Shown here: positions 32,390 through 42,937 of the stretch, one piece after another
Layout of the letters: every line of letters begins with the position of its first letter
Numbering within the stretch: the first letter of the stretch is position 1
Made by a program: the position numbers and the translations under genes
Origin: Adenanthera pavonina
Lineage: Eukaryota > Streptophyta > Magnoliopsida > Fabales > Fabaceae
Reading direction: 5' to 3'
Assembly (NCBI GenBank): GCA_026686845.1
Contig: JAIVEN010000013.1
Coordinates: forward strand, 13,040,001-13,104,000
Length of the DNA: 64,000 nucleotides
Notes under the pieces: generated by a model
The model's input: only the letters and a program-made list of their open reading frames with translations
What the model was told of the DNA's origin: nothing
Databases searched by the model: none

Positions 32390-33480
32390 ACCATTCCGAG
32401 TCCCGCACGCGCACGTACGGGGCGCACACGCATGCGAGAGACGCCTCGCAACCACACCGGCCACCCAACATGCAAGGGACTTCCCGACGCCCGTAAGCTT
32501 ATCAAGCAGCACGTATTGGCCCACACAGAAAGGTAGGTGGGTGTCGAGCCGACGTACTGCCCGCCAGCGGACCAGGGGAAATCCGGTGCACGCGAAGTGG
32601 AAGGGACAAGCCGATTCCGAGTTACCGTGGGGGGAGCAAGGGGGGGAGGGACCATTCCGAGACTCGCACGCACGCGTACGGGGCGCACACGCGTGCGAGA
32701 GCCACCTCCGACTCGCACCAACCGCCCCACGTGCAAGGGACTTCCCAACGCCCGCAAGCTTATCAAACAGCGCGTATTGGCCCACACAAAAAGGTAGGTG
32801 GGTGTCGAGCCGACGCACTGCCCACCAGCGAACGAGGGGAAATCGGGTGCACGCGAGGGGGGAGGGGACAAGCCGATTCCGAGTTACCGTGGGGGGAGGG
32901 AGGGACCATTCCGAGACTCGCACGCGCGCGTACGGGGCGCACACGCGTGCGAGAGCCACCACCTACTCGCACCAACCGCCCCACGTGCAAGGGACTTCCC
33001 CACGCCCGCAGGCTTATCAAACAGCGCGTATTGGCCCACACAAAAAGGTAGGTGGGTGTCGAGCCGACGCACTGCCCGCCAGCGAACGAGGGGAAATCGG
33101 GTGCACGCGAGGGGGGAAGGGACAAGCCGATTCCGAGTTACCGGTGGGGGGAGGGAGGGACCATTCCGAGACTTGCACGCGCCCGTACGGGGCGCACACG
33201 CGTGCGAGAGCCACCACCGACTCACACCAACCGCCCCACGTGCAAGGGACATCCCAACGCCCGCAGGCTTATCAAACAGCGCGTATTGGCCCACACAAAA
33301 AGGTAGGTGGGTGTCGAGCCGATGCACTGCCCGCCAGCGAACGAGGGGAAATCGGGTGCACGCGAGGGGGGAAGGGAGAAGCCGATTCCGAGTTACATTG
33401 GGGAGGGACCATTCCGTGCTGCGCATGCGTGCGTACGGGGCGCACACGCATACGCGATGCCAACCCACCAAATGTGGGGA
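32390..33480. repeat. GC-rich tandem array of about 255-bp units
   Basis: Units begin with ACCATTCCGAG at 32390, 32651, 32905, 33160 and (partial, ACCATTCCGTG) 33408, giving periods of 261, 254, 255 and 248 bp. Each full unit carries GTACGGGGCGCACACGC, AAGGGACTTCCC, CGTATTGGCCCACACA, GGTAGGTGGGTGTCGAGCC and GGGAAATCGGGTGCACGCGA. It is CpG-rich in an otherwise AT-rich intron. The long open frames across it in several phases come from the composition and the periodicity, not from selection. It may belong to a retrotransposon non-coding region; no protein evidence supports an assignment. Confidence 0.85.
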
Positions 33481-33599
33481 GACCCCCGCAACATGGCCAG
33501 CAAAATGGGAAACCACGTGCGGGTTGAACCACCGGTAACACTCAAGAACCCCTTATTACGCGTCTCCATCCATCACAATCGAAATCCCACACAATTTAA

Positions 33600-33720
33600 G
33601 GGGTTCGCCGGAAAGGTCGCCGGAAACTCGCCGGAAAAGTCACCGGAAAGTTCGCCGGAAGTTGGCCGGAAAGTGTCGCCGGCGGCCATGGTGGTCGCCG
33701 GCGAGCCATAGTGGGAGGGT
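33600..33720. repeat. CCGGAAA-type minisatellite
   Basis: About six loose repeats of CGCCGGAAA(G/A) followed by GTCGCCGGCGGCCATGG and GTCGCCGGCGAGCC. It is continuous with the GC-rich block. No frame of interest. Confidence 0.7.
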
Positions 33721-33880
33721 GGTCCAAGGGGGGGCAAGGACCATGCCATGTTAGGGACCATGTGTGCAAGGGACCAAGTCATGGGGGGGGGGGTGGGTAG
33801 GGGGGGCTCCCCTATATATGCAATACACACATTTTCCCATCCGTCACGAACAACCATCAATTTCCGCAAGAAACGAATGG

Positions 33881-34010
33881 CCATAACTTGAGCTAGAGAT
33901 CGAATTTTTGCGCGATTTTTTGTAGGCTTCTTAGGGATGATATGAGGATGCTAACCACCAAGAGTCATAATTTTTGGACACCCACACAATATTTTAGGAA
34001 TTTTTATCCG
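33881..34010. repeat. First copy of a dispersed duplicate flanking the minisatellite
   Basis: GCTAGAGATCGAATTTTTGCG, GGATGATATGAGGATGC and TTTTTGGACACCCACAC correspond in order to GCTAGAGATCGAGTTCGCGC, GGGGTGAGGATGC and TTTTCAGGCACCCATGC at 34752-34850. The two copies bracket the minisatellite at 34190-34745. Confidence 0.6.
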
Positions 34011-34189
34011 AAAAAAATGGTGCGGCCTCCACGGGCCGCCACGGGTGGCGGCTCGGGTGGCCGGACCCCTGGACATGTTCCTCTGGTTGAGTGCCAACTA
34101 CTGAAACAAAAAAATCGCAAATGGAACGAGTAGATTTCAATTTGGTACGGGTGCAACTTTTTGCACAGTTATGCGTCGTCAACCTCACT

Positions 34190-34745
34190 GGTTCAGGACT
34201 GGTTCAGGACCTGCTCGCCGCGCGCAGCAGGACCTGCTCACGCGCGCACCAGCACTTGCTCATGAGCAAGTCCAAGCATGTACCAGGACCTGCCTTGGAC
34301 TGGTTCAGGCTGCTCACGGGCATGTCCAGCGCTGCTCACGGGCAAGTCCGGGGCTGCTCACGGGCATGTACCGGGACCTATTCGGGGCTTGCCCGGGCAT
34401 GTTCCGGGACCTGCCCGGGGCTCGCCGGGGCATGTCCCGGGACTTGTTCGCGCATTGCCCGGGCATGTATCGGGACTTAACCGGGCACGTTCCGGGACTT
34501 GTTCGGGGCTCGCCCGGGCGTGATCCGGGACTTGTTCGGGGCGTGTTCCGGGACTTGCCCGGGAACGCAACGGGACCTGTTCGGTGCTCGCCCGGGCGTC
34601 TTCCGGGACCTGCCCGGGCTTGATCCGGGACTTGTTCGGGCCTTGCCCGGGAACGCAACGGGGTTTTGTTCGGGGGGACCCCCGGACATGTACCGGGGCT
34701 TTGTTCGGGCCTTCCCCGTGCACGTTCCGGCGCCCCCCGGCCACA
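34190..34745. repeat. GGGACTTGTTCGGGGC-type minisatellite
   Basis: Many diverged units of CCGGGCATGT(T/A)CCGGGAC and TTGTTCGGGGCTCGCCC alternate, with a period of roughly 30-36 bp. The left part (34190-34330) uses a related but more diverged unit (CTGCTCACGGGCATG). GC-rich and CpG-rich. Open frames in four or more phases are a by-product of the repeat. Confidence 0.8.
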
Positions 34746-34751
34746 ACCATG

Positions 34752-34850
34752 GCTAGAGATCGAGTTCGCGCACAATCTTCTGCGGGCGCCTAGCAGAGGG
34801 GGTGAGGATGCAGCCTGCCAGGTTTCGTGATTTTCAGGCACCCATGCTAC
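34752..34850. repeat. Second copy of the dispersed duplicate
   Basis: Partner of 33881-34010, sharing GCTAGAGATCGA, GAGGATGC and a GGCACCCATGC end. The GC-rich version has lost the A/T runs of the first copy. Confidence 0.55.
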
Positions 34851-36743
34851 AATACAACCACGGCTTCAAACCTCCCCTGTCTCACCACACTACTGGACTT
34901 CGTGGCGCCATGGCACCCCATGTTGATTTTTTATACTAGCAAACTTCATACATTGAGGTGACCTTCCAACGCTCATAACTCTATGCTCCGACCTCTGATT
35001 GACTTGATTCTAACTCCTATAAGTCAATTTAGTCACAATCTATCCATAGACACCAACTTCACCTCAATCCAACTCCGTATGGAGATTCTGGATCCCTGAC
35101 ACCATTTTGGCCACTTATTGACCAAAACTCACCACTAACAACCTCCAATTGCCACCAAAGGCAAATGGTCACTCAAAGACCATTAATATAGGACCAAAAC
35201 TCCTAAACCAACTTGTCCAAAGAGGTTTTACCTCAAAAGAACCACTCCTTTGAGATTTGACCCCCTTGAACCCCAACTTGACAAAACGGGCTAAAGGCCT
35301 TAAAACACACAAACGAGGCACAAATCCACTCTGGGCTCACAAACACCACCATACTAACTTCTCAACATCCAAAACCATGTAAACACCACAATACAACATA
35401 CATAATTCCACATACATAACCATATGTACATCAATCTCTAACAATCCTTATCCATGTCATACATTCATGACAAAACCTTCTATCCTTCTTGGTACAAGAT
35501 ACATTATCCAAATTACGCATATACTACATAGACCTAGTATTCCCACGTCCGATGTTACTCCCTGGTCTTCTCTGGACTAGTACCAGAACCGTCACCTGAA
35601 AGGTTAGCTCATGGGAGAGGGGTATGAGACAATGTCTCAGTAACCGGGAACAACCACACACACACATATATATCTCTCATACAATTCATGAATGCAATGT
35701 GAAATGAATGGAATACATATCTCCCTCGCAGGGATCTCATTCTTATCCTCCCTAACATATATATTATCATATATCATATCGTCATCATATCATCACCACC
35801 CAAAAAATGCCGCGTGATGATGCTCATGTATCATCATATAATAATCATCATCACATATGTATAAACATGCATAGCTATATATACAAATATATGTAACATC
35901 ATACAATATAAACAATACAATACAAACAAACACTCATTTACCTCAAGTTTCAATATCACACATGTGGATTCAACGAACTTCTCGAGTTGTCCAACATGCT
36001 TGAACCCCTTTCAGGCTACCAAACAACCTTCACAATACCACAATTCCTCAATTAACACAATATACCAATAACCAAACATCACAATTCAACCAATAGTCTA
36101 ACCTACGGTTCCAACACCCCTTTTATGCATCAATAAGCTCTTGAGAACCATTCAAACACTACTCAACCACATACACTTCGGATTCTCAAAAGCCCTAACT
36201 GAAAACAACCTAGGGTTAAGTTCAAATCATATATACACCCTTCAAAACTCACATTCAAGCAACAAGAATACCAAAACACACTTCCTTAATCTCCTTTCAT
36301 CCATTTCAATCGGTGGATTTCAGCTAGAACCAAAGATCTAAACTTATAAACGAAAAACCCCAAGTTTCAACCAAAAAAAAATGGAGAGGGAGGAGTAGAA
36401 ATTACTTACAAACTTGAATCCTAGCCTTGGACGTTGGAAAACACTCCCAATGGCCGAAAACTTCAAACCCTAGCAGAGCTCCCTCGTTTCTCCTCCATTT
36501 CTCATTCGTTTGTCTAACTGAAATGATCCAGATTCAAACAAAAATCTTGATTCTCACCGCGACTTTGAGTAAGTTCACTGCAGCGTCGTTGCTTCCAGCC
36601 GGAGATCTCATTCTGGAGCTCTTCTCGCTGCGGTTGCCCTGCTTCTCACCACAGCGTGGAGCTCTTTCTGCCTCCACTTGAACCTTCCTCCACTTTGTTT
36701 CCTCCGGTTCTAAACGCAATGCCAAGAAAGATGTCATCAAGGG
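34851..36743. other. Non-coding, probably LTR-derived, intron sequence
   Basis: Contains CTCATGGGAGAGGGGTATGA and AATGTCTCAGTAAC (about 35608-35645), an ATC-rich tract at 35760-35870, and CT-rich tracts. These resemble the inner blocks of the gypsy-type LTRs elsewhere in the window. Termini and a target duplication were not identified. The small frames at 36141-36341 and 36427-36681 have no recognisable motif. Confidence 0.4.
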
Positions 36744-36779
36744 TGTTATACTTCTTAGAGCTAAGAGAGGTTAGGTAAG

Positions 36780-37898
36780 ACTTTAATGTGCACAAGAACA
36801 AAAGAATTAATGATTTGGCATTATTTTGACATTTTCTCACTTTATGTTCTTACCAACCATCTTAAATGCGATTCTATTCATAGATTTTAGTCAAATCCAT
36901 CTGTTAGAGATGAGAACTAGCCATTACTTAGTTGGATATAACATTCATCTATTGCATTAAATGCATGTTAGAACATAGTTGAATAAGCCTAGTAGGTTAG
37001 TAGAATAAGCCAGCTAGTCGTTAGACACATCTCTCAATGTTGAACCAAATTAGTTGAATGAGGTATACACCTTAGTCAAATATCAAATAGTGATTTGAAT
37101 TCCAAAGGTTTAGATCATGCACGATGTTGAAAGAACATTTATGGTTAACCTGCCCTAGTTAGTAGACTAAGCTATTGTTATGTGGAAACCCAGACACTTA
37201 GGTTTATGGTTAGAAGAATAAGCTATCTAGGATGTTAATCCTTGTTCCAACAAGCTTCAAGTCACCTAAATTGGGTTTTTGAAAAGCATCCTTAGTTCAA
37301 CAAGCATCAAACCTTAGTCCATGAAGCATACTATTCCAATCAAGAGAAATAGTCTAAGATACCATGATGTTGAACTATCCTCTATAGAATATCGGACTAT
37401 CAAGCTAATATAGAGAAGTTTCTCTTCTTGTTTCAACAACTTATTCTACTAAGGTAGGTACAATGTTCCACTAAGTATCAACTTGGAAAAGAACAACATT
37501 GTATAATCCATGATATTCTACTATCCTCAAAGCCTTAGTCAAATAAACTCAATACCAGAGGCAAGAATAAGTTCGAGGCTAGGCTGTTAATGGAATATCC
37601 TCCCTAGCTTAGTCTAATACGATAGTTTTGGTATAAAAACAACATTGAGAACAATGAGCTAGTTACCGAAACTCAATCAATATGCTTATCTAATATTAGA
37701 GGTAATAAAATAAAATAAGTTCAATACCAGCCACTCAACCTAAGTAAAATAATAAAATAACCTAACAACTAGGTCTTCTTCCATATAGCCCCATACTTTA
37801 CTTGGATGCTTGAATATTTTGACCTTTCCTCCCTTGACATATTTATCTCTAAGCTCTAATTGTTTTGGAACCATCAAAATATATATTTTTATTTAACA
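36780..37898. mobile_element. Truncated Sirevirus-like LTR fragment
   Basis: Blocks such as GTTAGAGATGAGAACTAGCC and TTGCATTAAATGCATGTTAGA recur in order at 55870-55940 and, more distantly, in the Sirevirus LTR at 7886-7965. It ends TTTTGGAACCATCAAAATA...TTTAACA at 37898, like the CATCAAAACACTTGATTCAACA ends of the Sirevirus LTRs. The left TGTTAG end is missing. A 124-bp gap to 38022 precedes the solo LTR. Confidence 0.5.
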
Positions 37899-38022
37899 AG
37901 AAATACTTAAGTTGCTGCCTCAATTGAAATACCAACTCCTTTGCTTCACAACTTTGTATAGGCTAACCAAATACCTTCCTTGACTTCTCAAAGCCTAAAT
38001 TCACAATAATACACTTACTAAA

Positions 38023-40763
38023 TGTAACACCTAAATCTTAGACCTTATTTCCCATGCATTCGCCTTTATTTAAGTCCATTTGTATCATTTTAAAAGCTTG
38101 AATCACATGAGGAAAAAAAAAACTTAAAACTTTGAGTTACTATTCATTTGGTCTTCCTATTTTCCAAGTTAAATTTTAAAAAATCATAACTAATTCTAAA
38201 AAAATCATATGAAGATGATTCAAGTGTCTAAAAATAGCTTAAAACTTTATCTACATATGAAAAATATTAAATAGTATCTTTAACTTTCCTAGGATTTTGA
38301 TACAGTATTTAGTACAAAAATCACTGTTTATATGGTCAATTTTCACTTTCTTAGGATTTTGGCCTTAAATTTGAGAATTTATTTCTCATTCTATTCTAAG
38401 CTCAATCATGCATTTTTTGTCATTTAAAAGCCCTATATGTCTACTCTCCAAAAATATTTATCTTAAACATTTATTCTACTTGAGAAGGGCATAACATTAT
38501 TTTGAATCATTAAGAGTTAGGACTTAATTTTTACTAGAACAGTTTTAGAAAAACTCATATATCTCTTTTAATATAGCTCCAATTGCATTCTTAAGACATA
38601 GAAATTTCCATACATACAAACCACTGAATTTTTGAAGCTCTAAACAATTTTATACTGCCTTTTTAAAATATATGGTACTTATAGTAAAAATCATAGTTTT
38701 CTCTACACTGTTTAGTTTTGACCTTCATCTTTAAAAATTCACCATAAATCATGTACTTAACCAATTTAGGTGTTCTTTAGCTCTTTGCAAAGCTTATTCT
38801 ATATACTTTTAGAGCATATATGAAATTTATACAATCATCAACAATTCATCCAAATAGTAGCTATATTACTGTGAAGGTGTCAGAATGGTCATTTCTATCC
38901 AATAACTCTGCAAAATAAATTCATCACATATATACATGGCCACTTCTTGTTCTAACATTGTACTATACATCATATGAGACCTAAAGAGACATAATGGTCT
39001 TAAGGTATAACCTTGAAATAAAATATAATAATTTACATAACATTTCCAAAATAAGGATTAAAGAAAAGATTAACATTTTAATACACAATTTCTTCCTCTC
39101 TGCCTTGGTCCTTTTTGGAAGTCTTGACACAGCTTGTGCCTAAGCATATTTATCATTTTGGAAGAGTGAGACTCAAAGAATGTCTGTTCTAATACCAATT
39201 ATGCATGCATATTATCACATATCTCATGAAAATATAAATCATTCTCATGAAAACTTAAAATGCGATATTAATTCATAAAAATTTCATTAGAGTTTCCTCT
39301 TATAAAATGGATATCTTGGGGTAAAAAAAACCTTCATATACTCAGCCAAAACAATCACAAAATATGACAATACAAATATGGCAAGTGGTAAGTTGCTACC
39401 TTATTGCTTTTCTTTGCTTTTCCTTTGAGTTTCACCTCTTCCTAACACTTCCACAAGCTTTCTTGAATCTAACCATAACATCAAATAGCTACATAAATCA
39501 TTGGTTCATGGAGATGCTTCCTCAAGAACTAGCAAACCCTAAAAATCCTATATAGTTAATCATAAGCTCTAACTTGAAAACAATACATTTGGCATCAAAC
39601 TCATGAAATTTTAACTCTAAATCCATCCCCTATTCTGGTCGAAATTGATGAGAAAATGGAAGAAAATGGTTTTTTTGAAACATTTCAAACTACTTTCAAA
39701 ATCATGATTTAGGTTACTTGTTCTTGCTCTAGCCTAACTTTGATGTATAAAAACACTCTTCCATCGATTTGTATGTGTTAGCTGAAACTTAGCATGAGAA
39801 GAGGAAGAAGACTCCATGAAAACATCATAAACCTCTTAGAACAACAAGCTTGAAGTAGTAGAAGTCTTATCTTTGAACTTGAATCTTCAAGCTTCAACTT
39901 GTCTTCAAGCTTTTCTTTCTCTCTTCTCTTTTCTCTTCTTCACGTCACTCTTGGTGTTTTTCCTCTTTGTTTACAGCTGACCAAATGGCTTGAGAAGAGA
40001 GAACTAATAGATAAAATTAATCACAGTTTGTTGTCTTAAACTTGTTCAAGATAATGAAAGCCTTCTTGAAGAAGTTTTTTCATAAAGAATAATAAAATGT
40101 ATAATTCACGCTCATGAGCTGCTAATTTACACTCCTAAGAGAGAGAATATTTTGCCAAAATACTACATATTTTTCCTAGTCCAAATATATTCTGTGTTGA
40201 TTATTTTTTTACCTGAACTGATAAAGTTACTTTTGCAATATTTTGTCACTTTATGGATATAGGGTAAATCTATATTTGTATCTATATTTACTTTATTATC
40301 ATGTCCCAAAAAGTATTTATGTGGGGTAACATACTTTTCCTCTCACTTTTTCTGCTTTTTGTGGGGACACAGTACCTTTTTCTTTGTATTATGCATTTTA
40401 TGGCACTCAGCACTCAATTTTTCTTTACATTAATTTTGTTAACCTCAATGCATTATACCATAGAGTTCAGCATATCACAAACTTTGTTTTGACAGTTTTT
40501 TTTAATATTTACAAAATTACCCCTAAGCCGAATAAAAAACACAAATATTTATTCTTTCAGGTACTTTTTTGTAATTTTTTCCAAAACCAAACTTTAAATA
40601 ATTCTTTTTACTGGGATGAGATTGTAAATTCATTTTTAATCAATTAGTGAATTGTGAAATTGCTATTTTAATTTTTTTTCTATCTTTTTATACATTTCAC
40701 ATCTTATTTCCATATTTCTATACATATAGCAGTTTTTTTTCCTGAGAAATTGAGGATGTTACA
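38023..40763. mobile_element. Gypsy-type solo LTR with perfect target duplication
   Basis: Begins TGTAACACCTAAATC and ends GAGGATGTTACA, with short inverted ends TGTAAC/GTTACA, 2741 bp long. CTAAA flanks both sides (38018-38022 and 40764-40768), a perfect 5-bp target duplication. It contains no gag or pol, so it is a solo LTR in intron 1. Internal blocks match 1-2087, 42938-45389 and 56131-59053. Gypsy assignment is by size and termini. Confidence 0.88.
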
Positions 40764-40768
40764 CTAAA

Positions 40769-41568
40769 TCATCTTGACCCTATTGTAATCATTATATCAC
40801 AAACCTAGGGTTTTAAAATAAACTTTTGTATCCTTGGTTCTAAATTTAACCTTGAACCATATCCCTACTCATTTCTGTATGAGAAAATCATTTCTATAAT
40901 TAGTTTTTTTGAAAATCACAATCCTAGCACTATAACATGTTTTGGTCAAAATTTTCATCTTAGCTAGGGTTATTGGTTTCCATCATAACTCATGCAAAGA
41001 ACTACAAGAATAAGGATAGGTTGATTACCTTGAGCTTTCCTTGCCATCCTTTACTTGCTTCAACACTCTCTCTCTCGAACTTTTTCTCAAATTCCTCCTC
41101 TCAAGAAACTAAAGCCATAAGGATTGAGCTCCTGGTGAGAAGAACGATTTTTATTGAGGGACTTAGAGCTAAAAGAGTGTCTTTGATGGTGAAACTCAAG
41201 GTCTCTCTATAAAACTCCATGAAAACTCTTGAGGGCCTGAAGAACTCTCCTTTCACTCTCTTTCTCTGTTAATGTCAGCCAAACTTCAGATTTAGAGGGG
41301 AGGAAGACTTGTTTATACTACTCAATACACTCTTAAATCTTATGGTAATTAAGTAGGTGATTCAGCCTTACCATAGCCAAACTCTCTTTTCCCTATTTTC
41401 CATTAATTAAATTGTTAATTTTTCCTTCCAAACTCTTGGTGTGATTACGTAAAATTTCAATTAGATCTATCTATAATTTATGTTATATATTTTTTTTACC
41501 TTTCGATGATTCTGAATTACTTTTTAAGGATGATTGTTCTGTGATTACTTTAAAAAAAAAATTATCCT
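40769..41568. other. Intron sequence, unassigned
   Basis: Sequence with pyrimidine-rich tracts and an open frame at 40973-41212 that shows no known motif. It may be degraded LTR material. Nothing else was recognised. Confidence 0.35.
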
Positions 41569-41795
41569 TTGTTGGCGGTTATTTCAAATAACCGCCAAGA
41601 AAGGTTTTTTTTAATAAAAAATTTACCCTTTGTTGGCGGTTATTTCAAATAACCGCCAACAAAAGTCTATTTTTGTTGGCGGTTAATTACCGCCAACAAA
41701 AGTTATCCCTTATATCGGCACTCAAATAGTTGACGGTTTTAAACCGCCAATAAAAACCAAAATAACCGCAAAAAAATCCCATTTTTGTTGTAGTG
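41569..41795. mobile_element. Truncated CACTA element of the GGCGGTTA family
   Basis: Three near-perfect hairpins (TTTGTTGGCGGTTATTTCAAATAACCGCCAA and relatives) are followed by ATTTTTGTTGTAGTG, a CACTA right terminus at 41795. No left terminus is seen, so this is a right-end fragment of an element related to 23896-25336. The following 41796-42129 has no recognised feature. Confidence 0.7.
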
Positions 41796-42129
41796 AATGG
41801 AATTTAAAGATAATAATAGTTTAGAACTAAACATATTGACGACAAAGAACTAAAACTCCATTTTAATACCAATTTAGGATCAATCTCAAATATTGGCTTA
41901 AAAATCCAAATATTGTCTTTAAAATCCAAAATAAGCCAAAATTCATTACCAAAAGCACTAAGAATGAGGGATTGAAATGGTAAAAATCAAGAGTTATCAA
42001 TGGATAATCTCTAGCTGAATGACGATTTTTCATTGTATAATGTTTTTAAGGATGAAGCTAGCTTGGAAGGTAGAGACTAGCTTGTCCATACGTGGCTTTA
42101 AATGATTGGCAAGGACCCCAGTGGGTCCC

Positions 42130-42932
42130 TTATAAGCAACATTACATAACCAAACCGGTATCAATTATGTGATGTAGTTGTGCTTATCTCTTTTAGGGAT
42201 AAGGGAAATGAGGGTTTTCTTCTTTTCCTATATTGAATTGTATCATCAAAGGCTCTATAGATGAACTCCACCACACTTGCTCAAGTTGTTTCCTAGCTTA
42301 CATGACAAAACACTAGAAGGAAACCATCAATTCTAGTAGCTTTGTACGTTCCCTTGGAAGGATGACCTCCTTGAACTCTTGTATTGCAGGTTCCAAAGAA
42401 TCAACCTAACATATGCCGGCTAATTTACAGTAGGGAAATGCATTCTTCTATGAGGGATTGATGGGTGGAGGTTCTCTTTTACAATAGAGCTTCATAAAAC
42501 AATGAAACATATGGGTAATCAAAGCATCTAAGTTTTATTTCAATTCTCTTCCTTGCCCTTTAAAGAGAAAATATTGTTGGCTTGCCTCCTCACTATAGTC
42601 TTCAAGTGATAATATCAAGTATTTCTATCACCTTGTTCCACACATATAGTCTAGGCCTTTTAAAACCATAATATTTCTTCCCGGTGGAGTATGGTCTCTA
42701 ATTTCCTCTCTATATTTCTTCTCTGATCCAAACCTTTAATATCATTCAAGTCACCTTTATCCAACCAGGTACTTTGAATTTGTGCAGTTTATTCAACTAG
42801 ATCATTCCACAAAGTAATTCCTAGGTAATATGGGATAGCATATACCAACCTAAACAAAAAAAGAAGTGGAGGATCACTTGGCGAAATATATCTCAAGTGA
42901 ATGCATTAAGCTGACATAGATAAAATAGAAAT
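42130..42932 (-). pseudogene. LINE (L1-type) ORF2 reverse transcriptase fragment
   Basis: Minus-strand translation with frame changes gives ERKLETILHREEILWF (about 42662-42715), EQGDRNT (about 42618-42640), and GTYKATRIDGF (about 42319-42357). These match the plant L1 pattern of linker, EGDKNTKFFH and GSYKAPGPDGF segments that open the RT domain. Many stops are present. The right edge is interrupted by the solo LTR at 42938, beyond which the endonuclease part of the same LINE continues. Confidence 0.65.
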
Positions 42933-42937
42933 CTCTA

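Noticed and set aside
32145..33527. A 460-codon open frame on the + strand and several long frames on the minus strand over the same DNA.
   Set aside because: They cross the 255-bp GC-rich tandem array. Frames are open in several phases because stop codons are rare in GC-rich DNA, the translations are Arg/Pro/Gly/His-rich without domain motifs, and codon periodicity follows the repeat.
32250..34780. The GC-rich block as rDNA or a bacterial contaminant.
   Set aside because: No conserved rRNA segment is present, the sequence is repetitive rather than gene-like, and it is bracketed by plant transposon DNA on both sides.
34091..34841. Multiple overlapping frames of 80-175 codons on both strands.
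   Set aside because: They are products of the CCGGGAC/TTGTTCGGGG minisatellite. The peptide repeats mirror the DNA repeat and no start context or homology supports a gene.
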